Positions 51,974-61,777 of a stretch of 64,000 nucleotides of DNA are shown one piece after another. The DNA is from Amycolatopsis antarctica (GTDB taxonomy: Bacteria > Actinomycetota > Actinomycetes > Mycobacteriales > Pseudonocardiaceae). Position numbers and translations under genes: made by a program. Under the pieces are notes generated by a model. It saw only the letters and a program-made list of their open reading frames with translations, had not been told where the DNA came from and did no database searches. Numbering within the stretch: position 1 is the first letter of the stretch; each line of letters starts with the position of its first letter. The DNA is taken from contig NZ_NKYE01000010.1 in NCBI RefSeq assembly GCF_002262875.1, positions 1 to 64,000 on the forward strand. Reading direction: 5' to 3'.

Positions 51974-53137
51974 TCAGCCCCTGGCCGGGGCCGAGCTCTG
52001 GGCGGTACGTGACGTCACGGACTTCTCCAGCGCGGCGGCGACGAACGCGACGTCGTCGTCGGTGAGCGCCTGGTGCATCGGCAGCAGCAGCGTCCTGGCC
52101 GCCGCCCGCTCGGCGCCCGGCAGCCTGGCGCTCGACCCGTACGCCACGACCTGGTGCAGCAACGGGTAGCGGAACGTCGTGTAGATGCCGCGGTCGAACA
52201 TGTCCCTGGCGACCAGGTCGCGGATCGCAGGGTCGAGCTGCACCCAGTACATGTAGTGGGAGCTCTCGTGTCCCGCGGGCAGCGGCGGCGGTGTGCCGAT
52301 CCCGGCGACGGTGCCGAGCGCCTCCTCGTACAGTTCGGCGATCCGGGCGCGGCGGCGGAGGAAGTCGCCGAGCCTGCCGAGCTGCACCACCCCGACGGCG
52401 GCCTGCATGTCGTTCATGATCGACCGCCGGGAGAACGAGTTCACCTCGAACTCCCACCACCGCGTGTGCGCCTTGAACGCCTCGGAGTACCCGCTCGTCT
52501 GCTCCATGCCGAAGTACGCGAGCTGCACCGCTCGCGCGGCCAGTTCGGGATCGCGGGCGTACAGGATTCCACCGTCCACGGCGACCGCGATCTTGCCCCA
52601 GTCGAAGCTCCACAGTCCGATGTCGCCGAACGTTCCGCACGCTCGGCCGTCCACACTGGACGCTTGCGCGTTCGCGGCGTCCTCGACCAGCCAGACGCCG
52701 CGGTCACGGCACAGCTCGGCGATCCCGGCGATCTGCCCGGGCCTGCCGCCGTAGTGCAGGGGCAGCACGGCTTTCGTCGACGGCGTCAGGCAGGCCTCGA
52801 CGTCGGCGACCGTGGGATTGAGGGTCCGCGGGTCGACATCGCAGAACACCGGCCGCGCTCCACGGGCGGCGACGGCGTTCGCGGCGCCGACGAAGCTCAC
52901 CGAGGGCAGCACGACCTCGTCGCCGGGGCCGAGTCCGATCAGTTCCATCGCCAGGAACGTCGCCTCGGTGCAGGAGTTGCTCGACGTCACCTGTTTCCGG
53001 TCCACGCCCAGGTGCTCGGCGAACGTCCGCTCGAAGGCGTCCACTTTGCTGCCCCTGCCCACCCAGGAGGTCTGGAACACCTCCTGGACGGCGGCCAGTT
53101 CCTCGTCCCCGAGACTCGGCTGGAATACGTTGATCAC
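51974..53137 (-). CDS. DegT/DnrJ/EryC1-family sugar aminotransferase
   Basis: The 387-residue PLP enzyme starts MINVFQPSLGDEELAAVQEV. It has VTSSNSCTEATFLAMELIGL, VLPSVSFVGAANAV, VEDAANAQASSV with the pyridine-binding Asp, and SFDWGKIAVAVDGG with the Schiff-base Lys. It resembles WecE-type sugar 4-aminotransferases such as those of the calicheamicin and C-1027 clusters more than 3-aminotransferases, but regiospecificity is inferred. It would aminate the 4-keto sugar made by the dehydratase. It sits between the N-methyltransferase and the C-methyltransferase on one strand, with 50 bp or less to each. Confidence 0.9.
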   Translation of the reverse strand: MINVFQPSLGDEELAAVQEVFQTSWVGRGSKVDAFERTFAEHLGVDRKQVTSSNSCTEATFLAMELIGLGPGDEVVLPSVSFVGAANAVAARGARPVFCDVDPRTLNPTVADVEACLTPSTKAVLPLHYGGRPGQIAGIAELCRDRGVWLVEDAANAQASSVDGRACGTFGDIGLWSFDWGKIAVAVDGGILYARDPELAARAVQLAYFGMEQTSGYSEAFKAHTRWWEFEVNSFSRRSIMNDMQAAVGVVQLGRLGDFLRRRARIAELYEEALGTVAGIGTPPPLPAGHESSHYMYWVQLDPAIRDLVARDMFDRGIYTTFRYPLLHQVVAYGSSARLPGAERAAARTLLLPMHQALTDDDVAFVAAALEKSVTSRTAQSSAPARG

Positions 53138-53188
53138 GTCAGCCTCCCGGCCGTGAAGGGGTTCGGCGGTGCCGGCGCGTGCCGGGTC

Positions 53189-54460
53189 TCAGGCGGCGGC
53201 ATCGTTCACCGTTTCCGCGGTCACCACGGCAGGCAGCGGGATCGGCACGATGAAACCGCCGCCCGCGCGCAGGAACTCGCTCTCCTTAGCGAGGATCTCC
53301 TCGGCGTAGTTCCACGCCAGCAACAGGTAGTAGTCCGGCGGGTCCCGGCGCGCGTCGGCGGGCGAGAGCACCGGAATGTGCGTACCGGGGGTCACCGTGC
53401 CCTGCTTGCGTACGGTCGTGTCGGTGCAGAAGTCGATGTCGGCGGCGGTGAGGCCGCAGAACTGCAGCAGTGCGCAGCCCTTGGAAGGCGCGCCGTAACC
53501 CGCCACCCGCTTTCCCTCGCCGACGAGTTCCCGGACGGTGGAACGGATCCGGCCGATCGCCCGCTCGGTGCGCTCGGCGAACGCGAGGTACGGCGCGTCG
53601 GTGCCGATACCCCGCGTGGTCTCCAGCGCACGCAGTTCCGCCACCGACGGCCGGACCCCGTGCGGGGAGGACTCCGGGGTGGCGAAGACGATGATCGAGC
53701 CACCGTGCACCGGCGCGCGTTCCACGTCGATGACCCGCAGTCCCTTGCGGGCGAACAGGGTGGTCAGAGTGGACAGCGAGTAGTACGACAGGTGCTCGTG
53801 GAAGATCGTGTCGAACTGGTTGTCGTCGAGCAGGTCGAGCAGGTACGGCACCTCGATGGCCAGCACGCCGTCCGGGGCGATCACCGCGTTGACGCCGTCG
53901 AGCACCCCCTGTACGTCGTCGATGTGCGCGAAACACTGCCGCCCCAACACGAACTTCGCCCGCCCGTGTTCCTCCTCGATGCGCAGGGCCACCTCGGCAC
54001 CGAAGAACGTGGCGAAGGTCGGGACGCCGTTGCGGTTCGCGACCTCCGCCAGGTTCCTCGCCGGGTCGACGCCCACGGCGCGCATTCCGGCCTCCTGGAA
54101 GATCCCGAGCTGTGTACCGATGTTGCTGCCCAGTTCGACGACCAGGTCACCCGGAGCCATCCCGGACCGTTCCGCGGCGACCTCGGCGACGTGTCGCATG
54201 TGGCCGGTGATCTGCGCCGAGTCGGAGGTGAGGTAGACGTAGTGCCCGAACAGCACCTCGGGGTCGATGACGTGCCGGATCGACATGAGCCGGCACCGGC
54301 GGCACACGATGACGTCGAGCGGGTAGGCGGTCTCCTCGTAGGAGTCCGCGGGCGGCTGGAAGCCGTTGGCGAGCGGATGCGACCCGAACGAGATGACCTC
54401 GATCCAGTCGTCCGCGTCGCAGACCCGGCAGTGGTCGACCCGCCGGACGATGTCGTTCAT
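53189..54460 (-). CDS. Sugar C-methyltransferase (TylCIII/EvaC/SgcA3-like)
   Basis: The 423-residue protein has the three parts of NDP-sugar C-methyltransferases. The N-terminal zinc-binding domain has CRVCDADDW and CRRCRLMSI as ligand pairs. The SAM domain has LVVELGSNIGTQLGIFQEAG and GVDPARNLAEVA. The C-terminal domain carries VAGYGAPSKGCALLQFCGL and DYYLLLAWNYAEEIL. DTIFHEHLSYYSL contains the catalytic-region His and Tyr residues. It would add a methyl at C3 or C5 of a keto-sugar. AGGAGG is 4 nt before the ATG at 54460. It is in line with the 4,6-dehydratase upstream. Confidence 0.92.
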   Translation of the reverse strand: MNDIVRRVDHCRVCDADDWIEVISFGSHPLANGFQPPADSYEETAYPLDVIVCRRCRLMSIRHVIDPEVLFGHYVYLTSDSAQITGHMRHVAEVAAERSGMAPGDLVVELGSNIGTQLGIFQEAGMRAVGVDPARNLAEVANRNGVPTFATFFGAEVALRIEEEHGRAKFVLGRQCFAHIDDVQGVLDGVNAVIAPDGVLAIEVPYLLDLLDDNQFDTIFHEHLSYYSLSTLTTLFARKGLRVIDVERAPVHGGSIIVFATPESSPHGVRPSVAELRALETTRGIGTDAPYLAFAERTERAIGRIRSTVRELVGEGKRVAGYGAPSKGCALLQFCGLTAADIDFCTDTTVRKQGTVTPGTHIPVLSPADARRDPPDYYLLLAWNYAEEILAKESEFLRAGGGFIVPIPLPAVVTAETVNDAAA

Positions 54461-54554
54461 GACGCCTCCTTGCATTCACGAAAGGGACGGAGCACGAGAG
54501 ATACGGAGCACTTCAGGAGCGGAACGGGGTACCACGGGAAGGAACGGGGCGGTC

Positions 54555-55550
54555 TCACGCGGCCTCGGCGACGGCGGCCGGGGAACTCAGCGGTTCCCAC
54601 CACGCGCGGTTGGCGCGGTACCAGTCGACCGTCGCGGCGAGCCCGTCCTCCAGCCGGACCCGTGGTGTGTAGCCGAGTTCCGCACGGATCTTGGTGATGT
54701 CGAGCGAGTAGCGGCGGTCGTGGCCGAGCCGGTCCGGTACGTGGTCGACCACGCTCCAATCCGCCCCGCAGGCGTCCAGGAGGCGGCCGGTGAGCTCGTT
54801 GTTGGTCAGCTCGGTGCCGCCACCGATGTGGTAGACCTCGCCGGCCCGCCCGCCGTCGAGCACGAGCTGGATCGCGCGGCAGTGATCGGAGACGTGCAGC
54901 CAGTCGCGCACGTTGCGCCCGTCGCCGTACAGCGGCACCCGCCGGCCGTCGAGCAGGTTCGTCACGAACAACGGGATGACCTTCTCCGGGTACTGGTAGT
55001 GACCGTAGTTGTTGGTACAGCGGGTGATCACCACGTCCAGGCCGCGGGTGCGGTGGAAAGCCTGCACGATCAGGTCGGATCCCGCCTTCGCCGCCGCGTA
55101 GGGCACGTTGGGGTCCAGTGGTGTCTCCTCGGTCCACGAACCCGTGTCGATGGAGCCGTAGACCTCGTCGGTGGAGACGTGCACGAAGCGGCCCACCCGG
55201 TGCCGGTCCGCGGCCTCCAGCAGAACCTGGGTGCCCACCACGTTCGTCTTCACGAACTGCGCGGCACTCACGATCGATCTGTCCACATGGGTCTCGGCGG
55301 CGAAGTGCACGATCACGTCGTGCCCGGCGACGACCTCGTCCACCAGGTGCGGGTCGCAGGTGTCGCCCCGCACGAACCGGAAACCCGGATGGTCCGCGAC
55401 CGGTGCCAGGTTCATCGGGTTGCCGGAGTAGGTCAGTTTGTCGAGCACCGTGACGCTCGCGCCGGACGCCCCGGGCAGCCGCCCTTCCAGCGTCGCCCGG
55501 ACGAACTCCGAACCGATGAACCCGGCGCCGCCGGTCACCAGAACCCTCAT
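54555..55550 (-). CDS. dTDP-glucose 4,6-dehydratase
   Basis: The 331-residue extended SDR has RVLVTGGAGFIGSEFVRA for NAD binding, HFAAETHVDRSI, VSTDEVYGSI with the catalytic Thr/Asp/Glu, and VPYAAAKAGSD with the Tyr-x-x-x-Lys pair. RCTNNYGHYQYPEKVIPL and GDGRNVRDWLHV bind the nucleotide sugar. It makes dTDP-4-keto-6-deoxyglucose, the entry point for all deoxysugars of the cluster. AAGGAG lies 6 nt before the ATG. No glucose-1-phosphate thymidylyltransferase is in the window. It belongs to the minus-strand sugar operon. Confidence 0.94.
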   Translation of the reverse strand: MRVLVTGGAGFIGSEFVRATLEGRLPGASGASVTVLDKLTYSGNPMNLAPVADHPGFRFVRGDTCDPHLVDEVVAGHDVIVHFAAETHVDRSIVSAAQFVKTNVVGTQVLLEAADRHRVGRFVHVSTDEVYGSIDTGSWTEETPLDPNVPYAAAKAGSDLIVQAFHRTRGLDVVITRCTNNYGHYQYPEKVIPLFVTNLLDGRRVPLYGDGRNVRDWLHVSDHCRAIQLVLDGGRAGEVYHIGGGTELTNNELTGRLLDACGADWSVVDHVPDRLGHDRRYSLDITKIRAELGYTPRVRLEDGLAATVDWYRANRAWWEPLSSPAAVAEAA

Positions 55551-55568
55551 CTGCTTCTCCTTCCACGA

Positions 55569-55599
55569 CCCCGGTCCCATCCCCGGCGCACGACCGGGG
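55569..55599 (-). terminator. Candidate terminator between the second glycosyltransferase and the dehydratase
   Basis: CCCCGGTC and GACCGGGG form an 8-bp stem with a 15-nt loop, just after the stop of the 55608-56993 glycosyltransferase on the minus strand. It is weak compared with the other hairpins here and might only attenuate read-through into the dehydratase gene. Confidence 0.4.
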
Positions 55600-55607
55600 C
55601 GGCTGGG

Positions 55608-56993
55608 TCATCGGTGACGGTCGCGGTGCAGCTCCGTCAGGGTTTCCAGTTCGCCGACGATGTCCGCGGGGCTCGGTGTCGCCGCCCATTCCCGCCGGAT
55701 CGCGGCGGCGCCCTCGCGGAACGAGGGCTCACCGAGCACTCGGACGATCTGCTCACGGATGTGTTTCACCGGCTGCGTCTGGTGGTCGAGCCGTACCCCG
55801 GCCCCGCGGCGGACGACCATCCGCGAGGTCTCCGTGGCCGTCACCTGTTTCTGGCAGTCGAAGTTCCAGTCGATTCCGTCTCCGCGCACCGTTCCGTAGC
55901 AGTGCACGGCCTCGTCGGTGTCGCAGACGAGCTGGGGCACGCCCATCGCGGAGGCGGCGCCGAAGGTGCCGATAGATCCGTGGTGGATCAGGGCCGAGCA
56001 GGTCGGCAGCAACTGCGTGAGCGGGATGTAGTCGACGGCGCGCACGTTCGGCGGCAGCGCGCCCTCGACATCCATCAGCTGATTGGCGTTCAGGGTGGCG
56101 ACGACCTCGATGTCCAGGTCTGCCACCGCCTCGATCAGGGTGGCGGTGCGGCCCCAGTCGCCGGTGAGGAAGTTGCGGGCCGAGACCCCGAGTGAGACGG
56201 CGACGCGCGGAATGTCCGGCGTGCCGTGCAGCCACTCGGGAATCTCCCCGGATCCGTTGTATGGCACGTATCGCACGTCGACGGTCGGCAGGCCGCCGGT
56301 GAGCCGCAGGTCCGCCGGGAACGGATCGATGGTCCACTGGCCGAGCAGCAGTTCGGTGTCGACGTCCAGTCCGTACCGTTCGGCGAGGGGGCGCACGGTC
56401 CGCGTCAGTGGGTCCTCCGGCAGCGCGGCGAGCACGTCCGCGGGCGCCGCCGCGAGGCGTTCGTGCACCCAGCCCGAGTAGTCGGGTGCGTTCAGCGCCC
56501 TGGCGTGCGCCGCCCCGCACGCCCGCGCCGCTACGGCACCGCTGGGCAACCACGGGTCCCAGACGACCAGGTCGGGTCGCCAGCGCCGGGCGAAGTCGAT
56601 GAGCGCGTCGATGTCCTGCCGTGGTTTGGGCGGGTGGAAGTCCCTGGCGGCGAGCACCTGGAAACAGTGGAACATCTCCCAGGTGGCGAGTTCGTCCCTG
56701 CCGAATCCCAGCGCCCGGGAGAAGACGCCGGTCTCGGCGGCCGTCGGGAGCAGTGATTCGAACTCCGGGTAGCCGCGGTCGTGCACCGCCAGGAGTTCGG
56801 GCTCGCCACAGGACACGCCGCTGAGCCCGGCGGCCCGTACCGACCGCTGGAAATCCGGGTCCGCGATGCCGGTGCCGATTCCGGCCGGTGCGGCGACGCA
56901 GACCTCGTGACCCGCCGCCTGCAGTGCCCAGGCATAGGGCACGAGCGGCAGGAAGTGCGCGGGGGCGGGGAAAACGGTGAACAGGACCCGCAT
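55608..56993 (-). CDS. Glycosyltransferase (GT-B, EryCIII/DesVII/CalG-like)
   Basis: The 461-residue protein starts RVLFTVFPAPAHFLPLVPYA. The C-terminal half has PRVAVSLGVSARNF, VRAVDYIPLTQLLPTCSALI, HHGSIGTFGAASAMGVPQLV with the donor-binding motif, and a final KHIREQIVRVLGEP helix. At 461 residues it is longer than the 383-residue enzyme and closer to EryCIII/DesVII-type transferases, some of which need a P450-like helper protein. GGAAGGAGCG precedes the ATG. It is the first gene of the minus-strand sugar operon. Two glycosyltransferases with one visible sugar pathway suggest either two sugars or two transfer steps. Confidence 0.88.
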   Translation of the reverse strand: MRVLFTVFPAPAHFLPLVPYAWALQAAGHEVCVAAPAGIGTGIADPDFQRSVRAAGLSGVSCGEPELLAVHDRGYPEFESLLPTAAETGVFSRALGFGRDELATWEMFHCFQVLAARDFHPPKPRQDIDALIDFARRWRPDLVVWDPWLPSGAVAARACGAAHARALNAPDYSGWVHERLAAAPADVLAALPEDPLTRTVRPLAERYGLDVDTELLLGQWTIDPFPADLRLTGGLPTVDVRYVPYNGSGEIPEWLHGTPDIPRVAVSLGVSARNFLTGDWGRTATLIEAVADLDIEVVATLNANQLMDVEGALPPNVRAVDYIPLTQLLPTCSALIHHGSIGTFGAASAMGVPQLVCDTDEAVHCYGTVRGDGIDWNFDCQKQVTATETSRMVVRRGAGVRLDHQTQPVKHIREQIVRVLGEPSFREGAAAIRREWAATPSPADIVGELETLTELHRDRHR

Positions 56994-57311
56994 GGACGCT
57001 CCTTCCGCGTCTCGTCGCACTCCGCGCCTCGCGGGGATCCGCCGGGACGTGACGTCTGGTTGTCGTTCGCCGGGATGGCCGGGTGGCCGCGACCGCGCCG
57101 GCCCCGGCACCACCGCCGTCCATGCTCGGCTCCCGGTCGCCGGGGCACATCTCCCAGCGTGCGAGGCTCCGCACACCAGCACGTTCGCGGACGGGGCACG
57201 GCGCACGCGGGGAGACGAGCGGCCCGGCGAATCCGTGCGAACGTCGCGCGGGGAAACACTTTCCGCCTTCCGGCGGGGACGCAGACGCCCGCGACGAGAG
57301 ACGGGGACGCC
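56994..57311. other. Divergent region between the second glycosyltransferase and the MDR oxidoreductase
   Basis: These 318 bp carry no gene. The sequence is GC-rich with imperfect dyads around GCACGTTCGCGGA and TCCGTGCGAACG, but no clean operator. Promoters for both flanking genes are expected. Confidence 0.4.
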
Positions 57312-58316
57312 GTGAGGTACCACCACCTGCCGAGCTTCACCGGTGCCGACGCGCTGCGGGTCGCCGAACGGGACGAGCCCGCACCCGGCCCGGGGCAGAT
57401 CCTGGTGCGGATGCGCGCCTGGTCGGTCAACCACCGCGATCTGCTGATCGCGAGCGGCCGCTACGGGCGCGGCATGCGGGCGAACGTGGTCCCGCTGTCC
57501 GACGGCGCGGGCGAGGTCGTCGCGACGGGGCAGGGGACGACCCGGTGGACCACCGGTGACCGGGTGCTGAGCGTGTTCATGCCGAACTGGCAGAGCGGCC
57601 CGATCGACGAGCGCAGCGCCGCGGGAGCGCTCGGCGGGCCGGTCGACGGGGTGCTCGCGGAGTACGTCGTGTTCGACGAGGACGCCGTCGTATCCGCGCC
57701 CGCCCACCTGGACATGCCCGAAGCGGCGACCCTTCCCTGTGCGGCGGTGACGGCCTGGCACGCGCTGGTGACTCACGGCGGACTGGCGCCCGGGCAGCAG
57801 GTGCTGGCCCTCGGCAGCGGTGGGGTGTCGGTGTTCGCGGTGCAGCTCGCGGTGGCGGGCGGGGCGCGGGTGACGGTCACCTCCGGCGACGACCGGAAAC
57901 TGGAGCGGCTGTGCGGGCTCGGCGCGGCCGACGGCGTCAACTACCGCCGCGTGCCGGAATGGGGCCGGACCATCCACGGCAGGAGTGGCGGGGTGGACCA
58001 CGTGCTCGAGGTGGGTGGCGCCGGAACCCTGCGGCAGTCGCTGGCCGCCGTGCGCACCGGTGGCCGGGTCAGTGTGATCGGAGTGCTGGCCGACGGGGCG
58101 GGCATCAGCGTGCCGCACCTGTTGTGGAAGGCGGTCACCGTGCAGGGCCTGTCGGTGGGCAGCAGGGCGGTGTTCGAGGAGCTGAACCGCGCGATCGTGC
58201 GGCACGCGATCCACCCCATCGTCGACCGGGTGTTCCCGTTCGGGGAGGCGGCCGAGGCGTACCGGCATCTGGGCACCGGCAAGCATTTCGGCAAGGTCGT
58301 GATCGTCGCGGACTGA
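57312..58316 (+). CDS. Zinc-type/quinone oxidoreductase-like MDR protein
   Basis: The 334-residue protein is a medium-chain dehydrogenase/reductase: GQILVRMRAWSVNHRDLLIA, then VVPLSDGAGEVVATGQG, and a Rossmann motif VLALGSGGVSVFAVQLAVAG. The structural-zinc Cys cluster of alcohol dehydrogenases is missing, so it belongs with NADPH-dependent quinone or enoyl reductases. LSVGSRAVFEELNRAI near the end is typical of this subgroup. The GTG at 57312 follows GGGGAC. It lies inside the enediyne cluster, but a specific step cannot be assigned. It is convergent with the repair operon, with 15 bp between stops. Confidence 0.85.
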   Translation: MRYHHLPSFTGADALRVAERDEPAPGPGQILVRMRAWSVNHRDLLIASGRYGRGMRANVVPLSDGAGEVVATGQGTTRWTTGDRVLSVFMPNWQSGPIDERSAAGALGGPVDGVLAEYVVFDEDAVVSAPAHLDMPEAATLPCAAVTAWHALVTHGGLAPGQQVLALGSGGVSVFAVQLAVAGGARVTVTSGDDRKLERLCGLGAADGVNYRRVPEWGRTIHGRSGGVDHVLEVGGAGTLRQSLAAVRTGGRVSVIGVLADGAGISVPHLLWKAVTVQGLSVGSRAVFEELNRAIVRHAIHPIVDRVFPFGEAAEAYRHLGTGKHFGKVVIVAD

Positions 58317-58331
58317 GTGCCACGACGAGGG

Positions 58332-59339
58332 TCAGGGCAGGTCGCCGCCGACGCCGTCGCGGTCGTCCCGGTCGGCCATCTCCAGCATCGGTTCCAGGGA
58401 GCAGCGGTGTGAGTCCAGCCCGGCGTGCGGATCGCCGACGGTGCGGAACCTGGCCGGCATGGATCCGAGATGGAAGTCGCGCGGATCCGCCTCGGCCAGT
58501 TCCGCCCAGTGGACCGGTGCCGACACCGTGGCCGCCGGCGTCGCCCGCACCGAGTACGCCGATGCGATCGTGCCCACGGACTGGTTGTAGTCGATGAACA
58601 CGTGCCGGCCGCGGTCGCGCCGAAGCCAGGCGATCGTGGTGAGACGCGGCAACCTACGCTGGAGCTCCCGGCTGATCGCGATGGCCGCGCGCCGGACCTC
58701 ACCGAGCGGCCGCCTTGGCTCGATCGGCACCAGCACGTGCACGCCCCGCCCGCCGGAGGTCTTCGGGAAGCCCGTCGCACCCAGCTCGCCGAGCAGCGAA
58801 CATAGTTCGCCGGCGATCCGCACCACGTCGCCGAAGCTGCTGCCCGGTTGCGGGTCGAGGTCGATGTGCAACCGGTCCGGGTGGTTCAGGTCGGTTGCCC
58901 GCACCGGGTACGCGTGGAAGGCGAGCGTGCCCAGGTTGGCCGCCCAGCCGATCACCGCGGGCTCGGTGGGACGGACCTGGTCGGCCGTGCGGCCCGCCCC
59001 CGCGGGAACCCGTACCGTGGACACCCACGGCGGAGCGTTGGCGGGGACCCGCTTCTGAAAGAACGCCGATCCGGACGCACCCCGCCACACGTCGTCCCCG
59101 GCCCCGGGCCGCACCCCGCCCGGCCACCGTTCCAGGGTGGTCGGGCGGTCGCCGGTCGCTTCGAGTACCCCCGGTGCCACGGTCAGGAAGTACTCCACGA
59201 CGTCGAGCTTTCGCAAACCCCGTTCCGGGAAGTAGAGCTTGTCCGGATTGGACACCCGCAGGGTGCGCGGCCCGTGCGGGCCGGGAACCGTGACCTCCAC
59301 GTGCGCGGTCACGTTCTCAGCCGGACGCGGGCGCGGCAC
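58332..59339 (-). CDS. LigD-type DNA polymerase/primase domain protein
   Basis: The 335-residue protein matches the archaeo-eukaryotic primase-like polymerase domain of LigD as a stand-alone protein. It begins LRVSNPDKLYFPERGLRKLD; VVEYFLTVAPGVL, GSAFFQKRVP, LNHPDRLHIDLDPQPGSSF (metal-binding DLDP), TSGGRGVHVLVPI and RHVFIDYNQSVGT follow. These polymerases fill gaps and add ribonucleotides at breaks during non-homologous end joining. The ORF starts 9 bp after the UvrA-like stop, so it is coupled. It is the third gene of a ligase/UvrA-like/polymerase unit within an enediyne cluster. The final 30 residues are acidic. Confidence 0.9.
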   Translation of the reverse strand: MPRPRPAENVTAHVEVTVPGPHGPRTLRVSNPDKLYFPERGLRKLDVVEYFLTVAPGVLEATGDRPTTLERWPGGVRPGAGDDVWRGASGSAFFQKRVPANAPPWVSTVRVPAGAGRTADQVRPTEPAVIGWAANLGTLAFHAYPVRATDLNHPDRLHIDLDPQPGSSFGDVVRIAGELCSLLGELGATGFPKTSGGRGVHVLVPIEPRRPLGEVRRAAIAISRELQRRLPRLTTIAWLRRDRGRHVFIDYNQSVGTIASAYSVRATPAATVSAPVHWAELAEADPRDFHLGSMPARFRTVGDPHAGLDSHRCSLEPMLEMADRDDRDGVGGDLP

Positions 59340-59348
59340 CGTCGAGGC

Positions 59349-61649
59349 TCACCGCCGGTAGCGCCTGAGGTGGTCGCCGGTGAGTGATCCCTTGGCCTTG
59401 AGCAGGTCCTTCGGCGTACCGGTGAAGACGATCTCGCCACCGTCGTTGCCGCCCTCCGGCCCGAGGTCGACGATCCAGTCGGCCTGCTGCACGACGTCGA
59501 GGTTGTGCTCGATCACCACTACGGTGTTTCCCTTGTCCACCAAGGAGTTCAGCAGATCGAGCAGGGTGTCTACATCGGACATGTGCAGTCCGGTCGTCGG
59601 TTCGTCCAGGACGTAGACGCTGCCCGATCGGTGCAACTGGGTGGCCAGCTTGATCCGCTGGCGTTCACCACCGGAGAGGGAACTGAGGGACTGGCCGAGG
59701 CTGAGGTACCCGAGACCGACGTCCACCAGCGCGGCGAGCTTGGCATTCAGCGCGGGCTCGTCGAAGAACTCGACCGCCTCGTCGGCCGGCATCTCCAGGA
59801 CGTCGGCGATGGACTTGCCGCGCAGCGTGTGCGCGAGCACCGACTCGTCGAACCGGCGGCCGCCGCAACCCTCGCAGTGGCTGGTCACCGGGTCCATGTA
59901 GGCCAGCTCGGTGATGATGACGCCACGCCCCTCGCACTCCGCGCAGGCACCCTTCGAGTTGAAACTGAACAGACCCGCGGCGGCCTTCGTCGCCTTGGCG
60001 AAGAGCTGCCGGATCGGGTCCATCAGACCGAGATAGGTGGCCGGGGTGGAGCGGGACGAGGCCGCGATCGGCGACTGGTCGACCACGATCGCCTCGGGCT
60101 GTCCGGCCAGGAAGGCGCCGGTGAGCGAGCTCTTGCCTGATCCGGCGACACCGGTGACCACGGTGAGCACCCCGGTGGGGATCTCCACCGACACCTTCTT
60201 CAGGTTGTGCCGGGTGGCGTCGCGGACGGCGAGCTTGCCGGAGGGTGCCCGCACGTCCGTCTTGAGTGAGGTTTCACGGCGCAGGGCCCGGCCGGTCAGG
60301 GTGTCCGCCTCGAGGAGTTCCGCGTAGCCGCCCTCGAAGACGATCTCACCACCGTGCACACCCGCGTCCGGGCCGACGTCCACCACGTGGTCGGCGATCT
60401 GGATGACGTCCGGGTCGTGCTCGACCACCAGCACCGTGTTCCCCTTGTCGCACAGGGATCGCAGGAGATGGTTCAGCCTTCCGACATCGTGCGGGTGCAG
60501 GCCGATGCTGGGCTCGTCGAAGATGTAGGTCATGCCGGTGAGGCTGCTACCGAGGTGGCGCACCAGCTTCAGCCGCTGGCCCTCGCCACCGGAGAGCGTG
60601 GCGGTCGCCCGGTCGAGACTGAGGTAGCCGAGCCCGATGGCCACGACCCGCTCCAGTGCGGCACGGGCGGCGTCGGCGACGGATTTCACCTGCGGGTCGC
60701 CGATCGCCGAGAGAACCCCGACCAGTTCACCGATCTCCATCCGCGACCAGTCGGCGATCGAGTGCTTGCCGATCCGGGTCGCCAGCGCGGCCTCGTTGAG
60801 GCGGGCGCCGTCGCAGGACGGGCAGACGCCGTCGGTGACGTACTTCTCCACGGCCTCCCGCTTGCGGTCGCTGAGGGAGCTGAGGTCGCGCTTGAGGTAG
60901 AGCCTGCTGAACCGGTCCTCCAGGCCTTCGTAGTTGGTCTGGAAGGAAGTGTTCTTCGTCTTCACCGTCACCTTGTCACCGGTGCCGTGCAGCAGCGCGT
61001 CCATGTCCTTCTTGCTGTACTTGGACAACGGTTTCGCGGTGTCGAACTTTCCCGAGTTGGCCCAGATCTGCCAGTCCGGGCTACCCACCTTGTACTCCGG
61101 GAACAGCACGGCACCGTCGTCGAGGGACTTCGAGCGGTCCAGCATCAGGTCCAGGTCCAGGCGGACCGCGCGGCCGAGCCCGTCGCAGTCAGGGCACATT
61201 CCCTGCGGGTCGTTGAACGAGTAGGCCGAGGGCCTGCCGTCGGTGGGGGTTCCCTTGCGCGCGAACAGGGTCCGGATCATCGGCTGGATGTCGGTGATGG
61301 TGCCGACGGTCGAGCGGGCACTGCCGCCGAGGGGTTTCTGGTCGACGATCACCGGGGTGGTCAGGTGCTCGATCTCGTCCGCGTGCGGCCGCTCGTACTT
61401 CGGGAGCTGGTTGCGGATGAACCACGGGAACGTCCCGTGCAACTGCCGCTGGGCCTCCACCCCGATGGTGTCGAACACGATCGAAGACTTGCCCGAGCCC
61501 GAGACGCCGGTGAACACGGTGATCCGGTTTTTCGGGATGTCCAGCGACACATCCTTGAGATTGTGCACGGACGCCCCGCTCACCCGGATGCTGTCACCCA
61601 CGTACCCGAGCGCGGGCCCACTCTTCTTCGCCCTCGTGGTGCCGCCCAC
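59349..61649 (-). CDS. UvrA-like ABC ATPase, DrrC-type excinuclease paralogue
   Basis: The 766-residue protein has two ABC modules: P-loops in [19 protein letters not shown] and [18 protein letters not shown], signatures [11 protein letters not shown] and [11 protein letters not shown], and Walker [15 protein letters not shown] and [14 protein letters not shown]. CxxC pairs occur in [26 protein letters not shown] and CEGCGGRR. UvrA has about 950 residues; this shorter form matches the length of DrrC, which protects the daunorubicin producer from its own DNA-binding drug. The GTG at 61649 has GGGGAG 7 nt upstream. It lies between the DNA ligase and the LigD-type polymerase. Removal of, or protection against, drug-DNA lesions is inferred. 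Confidence 0.92.
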   Translation of the reverse strand: MGGTTRAKKSGPALGYVGDSIRVSGASVHNLKDVSLDIPKNRITVFTGVSGSGKSSIVFDTIGVEAQRQLHGTFPWFIRNQLPKYERPHADEIEHLTTPVIVDQKPLGGSARSTVGTITDIQPMIRTLFARKGTPTDGRPSAYSFNDPQGMCPDCDGLGRAVRLDLDLMLDRSKSLDDGAVLFPEYKVGSPDWQIWANSGKFDTAKPLSKYSKKDMDALLHGTGDKVTVKTKNTSFQTNYEGLEDRFSRLYLKRDLSSLSDRKREAVEKYVTDGVCPSCDGARLNEAALATRIGKHSIADWSRMEIGELVGVLSAIGDPQVKSVADAARAALERVVAIGLGYLSLDRATATLSGGEGQRLKLVRHLGSSLTGMTYIFDEPSIGLHPHDVGRLNHLLRSLCDKGNTVLVVEHDPDVIQIADHVVDVGPDAGVHGGEIVFEGGYAELLEADTLTGRALRRETSLKTDVRAPSGKLAVRDATRHNLKKVSVEIPTGVLTVVTGVAGSGKSSLTGAFLAGQPEAIVVDQSPIAASSRSTPATYLGLMDPIRQLFAKATKAAAGLFSFNSKGACAECEGRGVIITELAYMDPVTSHCEGCGGRRFDESVLAHTLRGKSIADVLEMPADEAVEFFDEPALNAKLAALVDVGLGYLSLGQSLSSLSGGERQRIKLATQLHRSGSVYVLDEPTTGLHMSDVDTLLDLLNSLVDKGNTVVVIEHNLDVVQQADWIVDLGPEGGNDGGEIVFTGTPKDLLKAKGSLTGDHLRRYRR

Positions 61650-61777
61650 CGGGATCTCCCCTCGTCGAGTTCCGTACCGAGCGCCAACGCGGTCCGAAAT
61701 GCCGCGTTCGCGGTCCTCTCGCCGACTATGCCCGGCACGGGCGTCCCGGGTCTTCTTCGACGATGCGCACTCGCCGG

